Shown: positions 1-42,200 of the stretch, piece after piece
How the letters are laid out: each line of letters opens with the position of its first letter
How positions within the stretch are numbered: the stretch's first letter is position 1
DNA from: Whitmania pigra
Taxonomy: Eukaryota > Annelida > Clitellata > Hirudinida > Haemopidae
DNA length: 64,000 nucleotides
Reading direction: 5' to 3'
NCBI GenBank assembly: GCA_021613335.1
Contig: JAJTWR010000242.1
Coordinates: 330,001 to 394,000 of the forward strand
The notes under the pieces: generated by a model
What the model was told of the DNA's origin: nothing
Seen by the model: only the letters and a program-made list of their open reading frames with translations
The model's database searches: none
Translations under genes and position numbers: made by a program

Positions 1-86
1 ATGGATGGATGAATGAATGGATGGATGGATGGATGGATGGATGGATGGATGGATGGATGGATGGTGGATGGATGAATGGATGGATG
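1..86. repeat. (ATGG)n tetranucleotide array
   Basis: Near-perfect ATGG/TGGA units run from the window edge, with a few ATGA variants. The array probably continues to the left of the window. Confidence 0.9.
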
Positions 87-590
87 AAAACTGTTTGTTG
101 CTAAAGGAGGCTGGTTGGAAGAAGGCTTTTGTGCGGCATTAATGAACGCTTAATTAAGTTAGGTCCGAGTGTGTGCTTATTTTTCTCAACTCATCCGCCG
201 CCATTCCACCCATCCATCAGATCCAGAAACTTCACATCAAACGAAATGCATTTTTTATAAATAATGAATAATTACCATAAAGTCTTTAAAAATAAGAATT
301 TCTTTCAAAGAATTTTTCAAATTATTCCAAAAAACAACATTCTTCATTATTCGTTGGCGTGTCAGAAATACCAACAGTATCTGGAATATCATTGAATTCT
401 TTAGTTATCGACATCATCATCATCATCATCATCATTATCAACAAAAGCAACAACCTCATCATCATCATCATCACCGTCATCGACATCATCATCTTGAACA
501 TGTTCACAGCATTACCATCTCTGCTGATTATCTTATCTGCGATTCTTTCATAATTTTGGAAATTTATTCCATGAATCCAGTGGCGCAACT

Positions 591-625
591 AGGGGGGGGC
601 AGGGGGGGGCGCAAGCCCCCCCCAG
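591..625 (+). other. G-run/C-run hairpin at the 5' end of the hAT element
   Basis: Two runs of eight Gs are followed by GCGCAAG and a run of eight Cs. The second G-run and the C-run can pair as a tight GC hairpin with a short loop. A further run of 12 Gs lies at 680-691. Confidence 0.6.
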
Positions 626-699
626 GCCTAATAGGAGAGACCCTGCAATTTTTCCAAATCCGATCAGTTTTTTTTTGGTGGGGGGGGGGGGTAAGGGGA

Positions 700-945
700 T
701 TTAACTGGTTTGAAACTTTGAGACAGAAGATAGTCAAACTCATTAATAAATTATTAAAGATACAAAATAAGACTGTAGACAGAAGATAGTCAAACTCATA
801 ATAATAATAATCTGTTCTATTTTTAATTCTTTATTAATTATAATTGGTGGTTTTGATTTAAACAGTTTCAAAAATTTGTCGACTGCGTCGGGCTTTCGTC
901 CCTTGTCTAAACTTGAGCTCCCCCCCCCAGCATTTTTCGCTGGTT
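700..945 (+). repeat. 5' copy of an internal ~240-bp direct repeat in the hAT element
   Basis: It matches 1575-1806 almost along its full length, from TTTAACTGG to CATTTTTCGCTGGTT. There are small indels, for example extra TAA units around 800. The copy stops exactly where the 3' TIR begins in the other copy, as if the 3' end of the element had been duplicated inward. Confidence 0.85.
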
Positions 946-983
946 ATCTGATGATCAGATAATGTCGTTTTGACAACCCTGCC

Positions 984-1409
984 TTGGCTGCTCTTGATGC
1001 TTTGCAGAATGGCACAATGACTCCCGAGCTTTCGGAGTTCTGCAGCCTTCATAGAAAAGACGCTGAAACTGTGCAAAGACAGTTCCTATTCACATCGACA
1101 AGTTTACGTGCTGATGAGTCTGATCCCAATGCATGTATCGAACTTCAAGATCTTTTCTGTGCCACAAGCATTCAGCCCGAGTTGCATTATATGCTCGATG
1201 TTGCTCTTACTCAGCCATTTATGTCTTCAGATGCAGAAAGGGCATTTTCTAAACTTCGCCTTATTAAAAGTCATCTCGGGACGACTATGTCTGCCTGTCG
1301 TTTGCAAAGTTTATTGAGAATATCTGTGAACAAAACAACTACTGCACTTCTTCCAGTAAATAAAATGGTGAACAGATTTTCACAGATTGATCGAAAAATT
1401 ATTTTGTAA
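984..1409 (+). pseudogene. hAT transposase C-terminal dimerisation domain fragment
   Basis: The open frame encodes about 140 residues. It contains the hAT C-terminal signature SSDAERAFSKLRLIKSHLG followed by SLLRISV, as in zinc-finger MYM-type and related hAT-derived proteins. The N-terminal zinc finger and the RNase-H-like catalytic region are absent, and no true initiation codon fits the family. It is therefore the tail of a transposase, not a complete gene. The stop codon lies at 1407-1409, ahead of the 3' internal repeat. Host domestication is possible but nothing here supports it. Confidence 0.85.
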
Positions 1410-1574
1410 CTGTAAACACATCAAAATGTAATTTAGACTACAACATTTCAAAATTGTTTTAAACTGTTTAGGATCTTAATTTTATACATAATTTAGATTA
1501 GGTGAAATGTTTAGGATATCAATCATATCATATTACAATTTTAAACATATCATAAACTTTTTTTTTACAGTTGC

Positions 1575-1806
1575 TTTAACTGGCTTGAAACTTTGAAACA
1601 GAAGATAGTCAAGCTCATTAATAAATTATTAAAGATACAAAAAAAGACTGCAGACTTATAAATAAAAACTTATAAGAATAATAATTAGTTCTATCTTTAA
1701 TTCTTTATTAATTAAAATTAGTAGTATTGATTTGAACAGTTTCAAAAATTTTTCGACTGCGTCGGGCTTTTCTAAACTTGAGCCCCCCCAGCATTTTTCG
1801 CTGGTT
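1575..1806 (+). repeat. 3' copy of the internal direct repeat of the hAT element
   Basis: This is the partner of 700-945. It runs into the 3' terminal inverted repeat (1801-1815), so it is probably the original copy. Confidence 0.85.
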
Positions 1807-1847
1807 GCGCCCCTGCATGAATCCATGTTGGTGGTACTGCTGGTGAG

Positions 1848-2047
<200 letters not shown>

Positions 2048-2718
2048 GTTGTGATAATTAAGATATTAACTGCTAATTCAACTTAATTACAATTATACTA
2101 TTTATTATTATTATTATTAATTATTATTAATTATCTGGGTTGTCGTGAAGAGTAGAGAATTAAGATGATATAAAAACTTGCGAACGAGGCAAGTGAAAAT
2201 GTATATTTTGTTACTGATACCTGGAGTATCGCCTGTCAGGTGTTAGTTGATGTACTAGAAGGTATCACCTTATCACCTCCGTTTCGTGGTGCTGATAATG
2301 ATGATATATCGTTCAACCAGCCACGGATAATATTGTATTATATAATATTAATATGTATATATGCTAAGGTATCAATAAATAGTAGTCATCATCATCATCA
2401 TCATCATCATCATCGTAGTCATCTTCATGTATGACGTCGATTAATTTCCTCGGAAAGCAATCAAAGGCATTATTCTCAAGTCCATTTCACGGAAACAGCG
2501 TGATTTTTATTCGCTCCTGATAATGATCATTCTATTTTATATAAATATTTGTTTCAATGTAATATTTTAAAATAATCGTTACAGTAACTAATTACATTAC
2601 CACAATCGCATTTTGTTATTCATTAAAAATCTATTTTTATAAAATAGTTAAATTGATAAGAATTGCATCAGCATTAAAATTTGCTTTAAAAATGCACCTC
2701 CAAACTTTGATTTTGCAG

Positions 2719-31240
<28,522 letters not shown>

Positions 31241-31485
31241 CGACCTCTGACCTCTCGCCGACCTTCACCCGAAGAAGAAGAAGAGAAGGACTCCCTCCCA
31301 CGGCCACAAATGCCCCTGATGCGTGCATCCTAGTTTCTAATCGTACTGTTTAACTAACAACGCAATCACAACCATCTCAATTTCAACTACTAATCCACAT
31401 TTGATTCACAAATACGTTTCATTATTCGTCTTTGGGTTCTTCGCGTCACTTTGTAAATGTTATTACGTCTTGGCTTTGTTATTAC

Positions 31486-31576
<91 letters not shown>

Positions 31577-34388
31577 TTTATTATTTTTATTATTATTATT
31601 ATTATTATCATCAATAATATTAAATAATTAAAGTAATGTTTTACAGTTGTTATTGGCAACATTATTGGTCATAAATAATAACATTGCGAACTTTGGACTA
31701 TTTCCATCAACCTTTCGTGTGCGTGGTTGGCTATGACGTCACTATGATGAGATCTGAACTTATTCCCTTTCACGCCATCATCCTTCTCCTCATCATCACT
31801 TTCACAATCACTATCATCCTTTGCTTTCAATTAGCATAATATCATGAAAATCCTTGATAGACGATGATGGTGATTATTATTACTGTTACTATTGTTATTA
31901 TTGTTGTTATTATTATTGTTATTATTATTACAATTATTGCAACTATTAAATAAAAAAGGCGTAGTGTGTGATACAAGATAGTTTATCATTCGTTCGAGTT
32001 CGATGGCCCCAATAAAACAGACGGCAAAAGTGAATTCTGTTTTAATTAGTTGGTTTGTTGCTGCATTTATCACAATCTGAAATAAAAGTTTTACATATTT
32101 ACAGTCGCTTGAAACATCCGTTTACTCTGTTCATTTGTTAACCTCACATTAAATAACGTACATCGTCCGCTGTCGTCGTCATCGTCACTAAATGCTTTTA
32201 CGAGCCGAATTTCTTAGTTTGTAGCAATTTTTAACCGTTTCAAGGTCAACCTTTTGTGAATCATTTCACTCTCGCTTACTCACCCAGTTCTCATTTTATC
32301 ATTCATTCATTCATTCATTCATTCATTTGTTCGTTCGTTCGTTCAACCATCCTTCTCCTGCCACGTCAGCCTCATATGGTAAACAATGGAATTTTATTTC
32401 TGGGAAGCCAATGTCAACCTACTTACTGCCTGGAAACTTCTTAGAGCCACGTGACTTTCGCTTTCAACTTTGAAGTTTTATTTTCAACGACAAACCTTTC
32501 TCGAGCAGACGAGAAAATAATGATTAATGCGCGCCATCTCTGGAACGAAATCTAATTCATTGTGACGTCATGCTCTTCGTTATCGACGGTTGCCGTTCGT
32601 AACTTTCGACGTGAGATTACGACGACGATGGATAGAGTTTTCATAGAGTTACTTTTCAATTCATCATCATCATCATCATCATCGTCGTCGTCGTCAGCAT
32701 CATCATCATCATTATTTCCATCAGCGATGACGTCACATGGTCCGATGAAGTCAGCAATTTTCGTTCCAAGATGGCCGTCCCCAACCAGTTCATACGAGTT
32801 CAGTTCATGGCTTTTTGTCGTTGATTTATGGATGTTTTATTAGATTTAATTTTATTAATATTAAGTTTATTATTACTTTAATTAAATTTCGGAGCGCGAA
32901 CTTGTGAACGGCATGCTCCTTTTTTCTTACTCACTCATTCACTCATTCACTCATTCGCTCGCTCGTGTGTCAAAATCGTCTGCTCGTTTGTTCGTGTCAT
33001 GGCAGTTTCGACATAACGATCTTGGAGATCTTGATCATTTATTGTGCATGGCCAGCTCAAATTTTGCAGAAACTCGAGATAAAAACCTTGTACATAATGC
33101 ATCCTTCGAGCTTCATTACACATTACGAGTGAACTTTATTCCTGAAGGTATTCAAGTAGGATGGGGCAAAGGGAATTTTATGCAAAGCAATCGTCCCCAA
33201 TATACGACTAGACTTCGAACACTCATCAAAATTCATTCTTCGTAATTCTCGCGTAAATAAATCGCTAAGAATCCCTCCGTAACTTTAACAGCATCTGCAT
33301 CTCATCATATCCTTTCCGAACCCATTCTTCTAGAATTTAGATCGACCAATTAATTATTAATTATTCATTTGGACCGGCTAAATGCCAACATGACTTCATA
33401 TTTGCCGTGTCCAGTAGTCAACGACAGATTCATAAAATAATATGATTTGTTACGTCACTCTAATCAATAATCCTCGTGTAAAATAAATTTAAAGAATCTA
33501 TTAGCAAGTTGCAACTTCACGAACACACGAGAAAAAAATGTACAATGACATTATTTCGCTAAACGTGGAAAATGTCAAAATATTAGATTTTGGTACCGAT
33601 ATTTCTGAGACAAATTAAGTTATTTAAATTTAAATTATTTCTAATAATTAAATTTTAATTATTTGCTATTTAACTTATAAATTAAATATTATTATTAATA
33701 TTATTAATTATTACCCTTTATTATTACCTTAACAAAATTATCAGCATCAAAATCTCAGTAAAGCTAAGAATTTATTTTGACCTAGTAATAATAATAATAA
33801 TAATAATAGTATTGGTAAAAGAGCCAACAAATGATTTATATCATTATTTCTTTTGAAGACCGTTGCAATTCAAAAGAATTTGTGAATCCACATTCAAATT
33901 GACAATTGAAAAATCGTCAAATAAGGTCCTGTTTATTAGGCAAATAACTAACAAATTACTAATAAATGACTAACAAATTAATAGTTAAAACTATCTTCGG
34001 CTTGCGGGTTGGCCTGCATGTGGCGGTAATGGCAACAGTCGTAATTTATCGTGTTCGAAGCCCAGCCTGCACTGCCACAAGCGCCATTTGGAAGGAGCGC
34101 TATATAAGTGGTTACAAGAAACGCCACTGAATATGAGCATGAGGGGCTATATAAATGAAGTACAATTCGAATTCACAAAAATATGAGCAGTAATTGAAAC
34201 AATGTCACGGTTAAAAGGCATTGGTGGATGCTACAAATTCTTACATTAATTAATTAGTTATTGTAATAAATTCATAACCGTAGCGATGAACAAAACCGCT
34301 TTGTCAAATTTTAGTTGAGTTTCCCATTAAAAAAAAAAAAAATAGCGAGCCATATTGATGGAAGAGATTGAACAATTGCCTCGCCATT
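31241..34388. other. Meis 3' UTR and convergent intergenic region
   Basis: It holds an ATT array (31478-31611), short ATT/ATC runs, three CRE palindromes (31734-31741, 32563-32570, 32728-32735) and a SINE-like copy (about 34000-34165). Meis (+) and BTBD17 (-) converge here. No other gene is recognised. Confidence 0.65.
34000..34165 (+). mobile_element. SINE-like repeat copy A (tRNA-derived family)
   Basis: The head GGGTTGGCCTGCATG is box A-like. GTGTTCGAAGCCCAGCC (34051-34067) is the box B region. It is followed by the shared core CAGCCTGCACTGCC, then GAAGGAGCGCTATATAAG and a GGCTATATAAATGAAGTACA tail. The same order appears in four other copies. Confidence 0.75.
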
Positions 34389-37376
34389 TCAGTCGTTGAT
34401 CGGTTTAAAAGTCACCTGAAGAATCAGGCTGCCATCAATGAGAAAAGTCGACCCCCCTCCGGTGCCTACGTCCCCATCGCTACCGCTGCAGCCGCCAGCA
34501 TCTTCGACTTCATCGTGCCTGCAAAACTGATCGGCTAATTGGTTAAGACTCACTCGCTGGTCGAGCTCCATCGGTCCCGAAGAAAATCGACCCCTTGAAA
34601 AATTTTTTCTTCCATTTATGAGAATCATTTCTTTTTGTTGTTGACCTGAAGAGACCACTATTCCAAGCTGGAATTCAAGAGGTCTCGGATGCTGATCGAG
34701 AACAACATTCGACGAAAGTATCATGCGACACTCTCCAGCACATTGGCTTGCATCCCTCGGGATGTGATCGGTCACGTAGGACAGACCCGAAGTCGAGCCT
34801 CTAGGGTAAACTTTCAGTTCCCATTCCCATGATTGGGCCGGCACGGTGCACGCGAGAGTGCTGAACCTTAACAGGACTTCTGAACGATCACCGTAAGATT
34901 GAAAGTTCGATATGACGAGTCTCTTGTCCCAGCGAAGGTCGAGGTAATTCCTCAGTAGAAAAGCAGGGCCGCTAAATTCTGGCATCCTCGTCCTTGCCGT
35001 CAGAGGAAGAGAAAGATATTTATAGGCTAAATTTATATAGCGCATAAAAAGTTCCGGGTGTCGTTCTGCTAAACTACTCCTCTCCACTTCACAGAGTTGG
35101 CTGGCAGACATCATGGCAAAACGAATGTGGGGCAGGATGGCCCTGAGATCGTCTTCTTCTTGCTGATGATCTACCTTCGGCATCTTCGTGGAATTCGGAA
35201 AGTCCTGGTTGAAACTTCTGCTCAAAGTAATTCCCCCGGATGTTCCCGATGTTGCACCGTTCGGCTCGCTGAAATAACTCTTCAGTTGCTTGTCCAATCC
35301 GCTCTCAACCACTCCACATCCGTTTCTACTGTGGGAGTTGAACCTGTTAATCCACGTTTGGACTGCAGTCCAGACGTCTTTTTCATCTTTAACAACGAGA
35401 TCGGAAGACTTCAAGATTTCTATCAACTGTTCTCTATCCATGGCCAGCCATTCGCTCTCCCACTCAGGAGAAAATATCAATTCTTCGGCTTTCTCGGCCA
35501 AGAGGCTAACACAAGACGATGTCAAAACTCGATGCCCGTTCCTAACAGCATATTGGAACCATAGATGGAATACCTCCTTTAACTGGATTCTACTCAGAAC
35601 ATGATCGATGGCAAATTTGAGAACGACCTGTTTGAGATCTTCGACATTGTACTTGTCCGCCAAAGCCAACAGAGGCAGAGAGTTGTCAGTGTTGAGGTTG
35701 ATTGATCTGCTGTAGAGGAACTTCAGAAATGAGCCGAAGACTCCCTCGCAGTCTGGTTCTTCGTGCAACTCTAACTCCTAAGTGCATTTAAAAATTACTC
35801 GATTATTATTATTATGTGTATTTAATCAATATTAAATTATTATTCTTATTATGCGTATTTAATCAATATTCAGTTATTATTATTACTAGGTGTATTTATT
35901 TATTATTTCAATCAAAGAATCGTTATTGGAATAAAAAGTGAAATCTTGCCAAAATTCATTTTAAATAATATTTTAACTGCTCAGGTCTCTAGAGGGGCTA
36001 AATATTTTTGACTGCTTTAAAAGATATGCAAGTTTTTAGGGAACTATAATGGCATGTAATATGACTAATTAATATTTAACTAAGATGGTTAATTAGTGGA
36101 TGTTTAAGTTGAAGTCATACCAATCAATAAACCAGCCAGTAATAAGTCATACCAACAAATAATAAGTCACACCAACTAATAATAAGTCATGCCAACCAAT
36201 AATAAGTCAAACCAGCCAGTAATAAGTCATACCAACAAATAATAAGTCACACCAACTAATAATAAGTCATACCAACAAATAATAAGTCACACCAACTAAT
36301 AATAAGTCATGCCAACCAATAATAAGTCATACCAACAAATAATAAGTCATGCCAACCAATAATAAGTCATACCAACAAATAATAAGCCAAACCAGTCAAT
36401 AATAAGTCACACCAACAAATAATAAGTCATACCAACAAATAATAAGTCATACCAACAAATAATAAGTCACACCAACAAATAATAAGTCATACCAACAAAT
36501 AATAAGTCATACCAACAAATAATAAGTCATACCAACAAATAATAAGTCACACCAACAAATAATAAGTCATACCAACAAATAATAAGTCACACCAACAAAT
36601 AATAAGTCACACCAACAAATAATAAGTCATACCAACAAATAATAAGTCATACCAACAAATAATAAGTCACACCAACAAATAATAAGTCACACCAACAAAC
36701 AATAAGTCATACCAACCAATCTGCTACTCTCCCTCCAGTCTCTAGAACAGAACATGCGCTCAAAGACATCGCTGGTGTTGACCAGGACTAACCTGTGACT
36801 TCTAAACGACCTCGACCCTACTTTCAGCGTAATGTCACTGAGTGATCTGTTGTTAAAAAATCTTCCCAGCCTTTCAAGGGCAGCCCTAGAATCCCCACAA
36901 CAGGAAATGTCCTCTAAACCTAACATTATTGAGCCCGTCGTGGAGGCGAACATGGAACCTGAGGAACAAGCGGACCCTGTCATTGACGGGGGACATGGAC
37001 CACAAGGTTCAGGGAAAGAGCCCCAGAGAGACTGATGAGTGATGTCAAAGAGCTGGAAACTTTCTACATCTGGCGAAGGAATTGCACTTGACGAACGGGT
37101 TCTTTGAGTTCTTTCTTTCTGACATCCTTGTTGCTGATGTTGCTGATGCTGAAGACGCGGCAGGTTTGAAGAATGCCTGTGAAAACTCTGATCTTGGAGA
37201 TAGCTCTCACCAGTTTCATTTCGATCGCCGTAAGGTCTTCCGAAGGACTGCTGGCGCAGTTCAAGGGAAGCTCGTTCCGCTGTCCTCGAACGAGTTGAAC
37301 GTGAATCAGACTCTCTAATCAATCCGAGGTCTTCTTCCGAAATGTCTGAAATTTCGTCGTAGGATCGTTGGTTCAT
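34389..37376 (-). CDS. BTBD17: BTBD17-like BTB/BACK-domain protein
   Basis: Two exons are seen on the - strand, 37376-36713 and 35770-34389, giving about 681 residues. The start is the first ATG (37376) after an in-frame stop. An N-terminal Ser/Arg/Glu-rich region of about 170 residues precedes a BTB domain that begins DITLKVGSRSFRSHRLVL. This is split by the intron and continues ELHEEPDCEGVFGSFLKFLY. A BACK-type helical region and a C-terminal domain follow, as in BTBD17 and galectin-3-binding protein. Vertebrate BTBD17 is shorter and described as having a signal peptide; none is visible here. The preferred junction (donor TTG|GTATGA, acceptor TTAG|AGTTGC) keeps the frame. An alternative pair, ending at 36717 and starting at 35777, also does. 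The molecular role of the family is poorly known. Confidence 0.85.
36111..36719 (-). repeat. 20-bp minisatellite filling most of the BTBD17 intron
   Basis: About 30 tandem copies of ACCAACAAATAATAAGTCAY (+ strand) run from the start of the tract to within a few bases of exon 1. Variation is mainly T/C at the last base and CAACC/CAGCC variants. Read on the gene strand, each unit contains TTGGTATGA or TTGGTGTGA, resembling the donor used at the exon boundary. Confidence 0.97.
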
Positions 37377-39289
<1,913 letters not shown>

Positions 39290-42200
39290 TCAGCTGTTGA
39301 GGCTGTTGTGCTGCTGTTTTGAATTGGCATTGGAGATATTGGAGGCTGTGGAGTGGGGTGTCTTTCCAGGTCGAGCCCACGTGTAAACGGTGCCCTCTTG
39401 ACACGAGGTCACAAAACAGTCTTCGAGAAACAGTAGGGAAGTGAGTCGCTCGTGAGCAATTTTTTTACACGTGAGCGGCTCTATGAGGGGAACATCGTGC
39501 AGCCCCGGACAAACCTGGGTGCCCAAAAGCTTTGCAGAGGAGGCCACGTGATTGCCGGTCGAGGCATTTTGGTTGGAGGACTTGGAGAGAGTCGAGGTGG
39601 AGTTGTTCTGCTGTCGAGCTGAGTTGTTGGAGTGTCGGCCGAACAGACCGGGGAGCGTGCTGGCACCGTAGCCCTTTTGGAATCTCGACGACTTTTGCTT
39701 CTTGCCGACAGTGTCGCTGGCGTCACTGGAGGTCGACTGGTTCGTGAGACGTGTGGATAACGACGACCCGGAAGATGACGAAAGCGTCGAGGAGAGATTG
39801 AGATAACCCCCCGGAACCGAAGGTGCACCGTCCTCTTTGACTTTCGAACTGCGAGGAGAATCGTGCGGACGGTGATTGCCGATCACGGCGTTCGGCACGA
39901 GGGCGGAGGCCGGGTTGGCGACAGGAGCGACGACCTCGTTGATCCCGACCGCCTTGGGGTCGGCGGGAGACATCGGCACCGTCGACGAGGCGGCCGACGA
40001 CGTCGGAGTGAGAGTCGACGTCGAAGCCTGCTTGAGAATGTCTTCCGTGAGATCCCACAAGCAAAGCCTAGTATCCTGGCCCACGGAACCGAACCTGTAA
40101 GAGGCGATTCGGGCCTCGGACTCGGAAGCCGTCCTCGACTTGTCGCAACAGCTGCTGTTCGGTCGACTCCTCCTCTGTCTTCTGAGGGGACCGTCCGTCG
40201 TCCGGTCAGCGTTGTTTTGACCCACATTCGAGCCAAGATAGTCATCATCTTCATCGCTCATTACGTCCTCCAGAGATTCGCCGTCTACGAGCGTGTTGTA
40301 GGAATCGAATGCCACGACGTTAACCCAGGAGCTGTGACCTCTACCCCTGCAGACGACTCTGGCCTCGTGGAAAGACCACACCGTGACGAGGTCGTCCTCT
40401 CCCCCCGTGGCCACGTACTTGCTATCTGGAGACCAACAGACGCAAAGCAAACCACCGAAGTAACTCTTCATTTTATTGAGGAGCTCGAACTCATTGAAGT
40501 TGTAGACTCTTAAAAAGCCATCCTGGCATGCCATGGCCATATATCTGTGTCAAGGTGTGTTAATGATTTTTTATAAAATAAAATTATTATAATGATTTTA
40601 AGAATAATGCTCTGTTTAAAGTTTATCGATTAAAACTGTAACCTACAAATATTAATTTAAATAACATAATTTGTTTTATTTTGTTAAGGAAACCTTTATG
40701 GAACCAACTGAACCAATATAATTGAAAATCGATATTAGTATGGGTCAAGGAAGTGCAGAAAACATCTTAAATCTCTCTCATTAAATGGAGAATCAAAGAT
40801 ATTTATTATAACAAGACATTGCCCAAAAAATGCACAGAAATTGAGCAAAGGGTATCAACTGTTTATTTAGTTCATTTATAAATTATGATGAATATCAGCT
40901 ATAGTTTTCTATTATTCAATTATAGATTAATATTGCCAAAACAAAACCTTCTCTATTTTTTAAATGTCAGCAAAGATCCACAATCGTGGCACATATAAAC
41001 ACTACTTTCAGCATTAAAAAGAAAAATAAACAAAAAAATTAAGACTACAATATTTTAGTCTGCATTTAAAATTAAGACTAAGACTGCATGTTGGCTGAAT
41101 GGGTCACATTCCTGCATACAATATTATCACAGCATATTCAAAACCAGCCTGCACTGCAACAAGTACCATTGGGAAGGAGCGCTATATAAATGGTTACGAG
41201 AAGCGCTATATAAATGGTTACGAGAAGTGCTATATAAATGGTTACGAGAAGCGCCTTTGACATATGCCATGCATATGGCGCCATGTAAATGAAGTTACAA
41301 TTACGATGTTTTCCTAACATTTACAGTTATGACTACAATATTTTCCGAACAGTCGGCACATGCAAACACACAAACATATTAAATACCAAAAGATCATAAA
41401 ATTTAATGAATATTTGCCGATGATGGTGACGTACAAACCTGGAGCAAGGGGAGAATGAAAACTCGTTGATGCCTGGAGAGCCATCGATGTGCCACCTGTA
41501 CAGGGGATTGCGCGTGCTCTTGGCCTTACAAGTGTACACGGAAAACCCTTGACCCTGCTTGAACAGCTGGTACGTGGGAGCCGTAGGACTGCAGGGCAGT
41601 TCCTCCTGGTAAACGTAGAGTTGGCCGCTGAGATGTGAAACGAGGAACTGGTTGGGCGAACCGGGCAGCCACTTTATGCAGGTGACCTTTGTCTTGTCGA
41701 TCAGCCTCTGAGGGTTACATTCACCAATCGATCAATCAATCAATAATTGTAACTTCATTTATATAGTGCTTCTTCCCAAGGGCGCTGGCGGCAGTGCAGG
41801 CTGGGTTTCGAACACGACACATCATGACTATTACCATTACCGCTGTATGCAGGCATGTAACCCATTCGGCTAACCTGCATGCCATAATATTATATTAATT
41901 TGTATGTTTAATGATTTTAACATATTATTATAAAGGCATTTTCACAAATGAAATCAAATTGAAAAACCATGTTCTGGAAAGTTATTTATTAAATGAGCAA
42001 TATAACCATGTAAAATCATTACAAATGAACATTTGTAGTGTTTTCATAACAGAAGCATTAACATTAATAGTTAATCATTACAGTTAAAGTAATAATGGCA
42101 ATAATAAGATAATAACAAATGGCTTTAAAAGTTAATAACACCGACAACACTAAAATAGGTAAAGTGCATAAAGTGCAAAAACATTTATCTTATCATTTGG

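Larger units (their letters stand above)
578..1815 (+). mobile_element. hAT-family DNA transposon, internally rearranged, non-autonomous
   Basis: The element starts CAGTGGCGCAACTAG (578-592). It ends with the inverted equivalent CTGGTTGCGCCCCTG (1801-1815), two mismatches in 15. It is flanked on both sides by the 8-bp direct repeat CATGAATC (570-577 and 1816-1823), which is the target-site duplication length of hAT elements. Inside is only the C-terminal transposase segment. About 240 bp of the 3' end (1575-1806) is repeated near the 5' end (700-945). With most of the transposase missing it could only move if an enzyme were supplied in trans. It sits in a Meis intron. The intact duplication shows a single clean insertion; the small TIR divergence suggests moderate age. 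Confidence 0.9.

Noticed and set aside
984..1409. Domesticated host gene derived from hAT transposase
   Set aside because: The frame is a C-terminal fragment inside an element with intact TIRs and target duplication, which indicates a transposon remnant.
36111..36719. Regular array that might be taken for a CRISPR
   Set aside because: The units are directly tandem without spacers, in a eukaryotic intron, so it is a minisatellite.
37082..37318. 78-codon + strand open frame
   Set aside because: It is antisense to BTBD17 exon 1 and lacks independent support.
39863..40513. 216-codon open frame on the + strand
   Set aside because: It is antisense to the WDR20 last exon, which has family-specific motifs; GC-rich codon use creates the opposite-strand frame.
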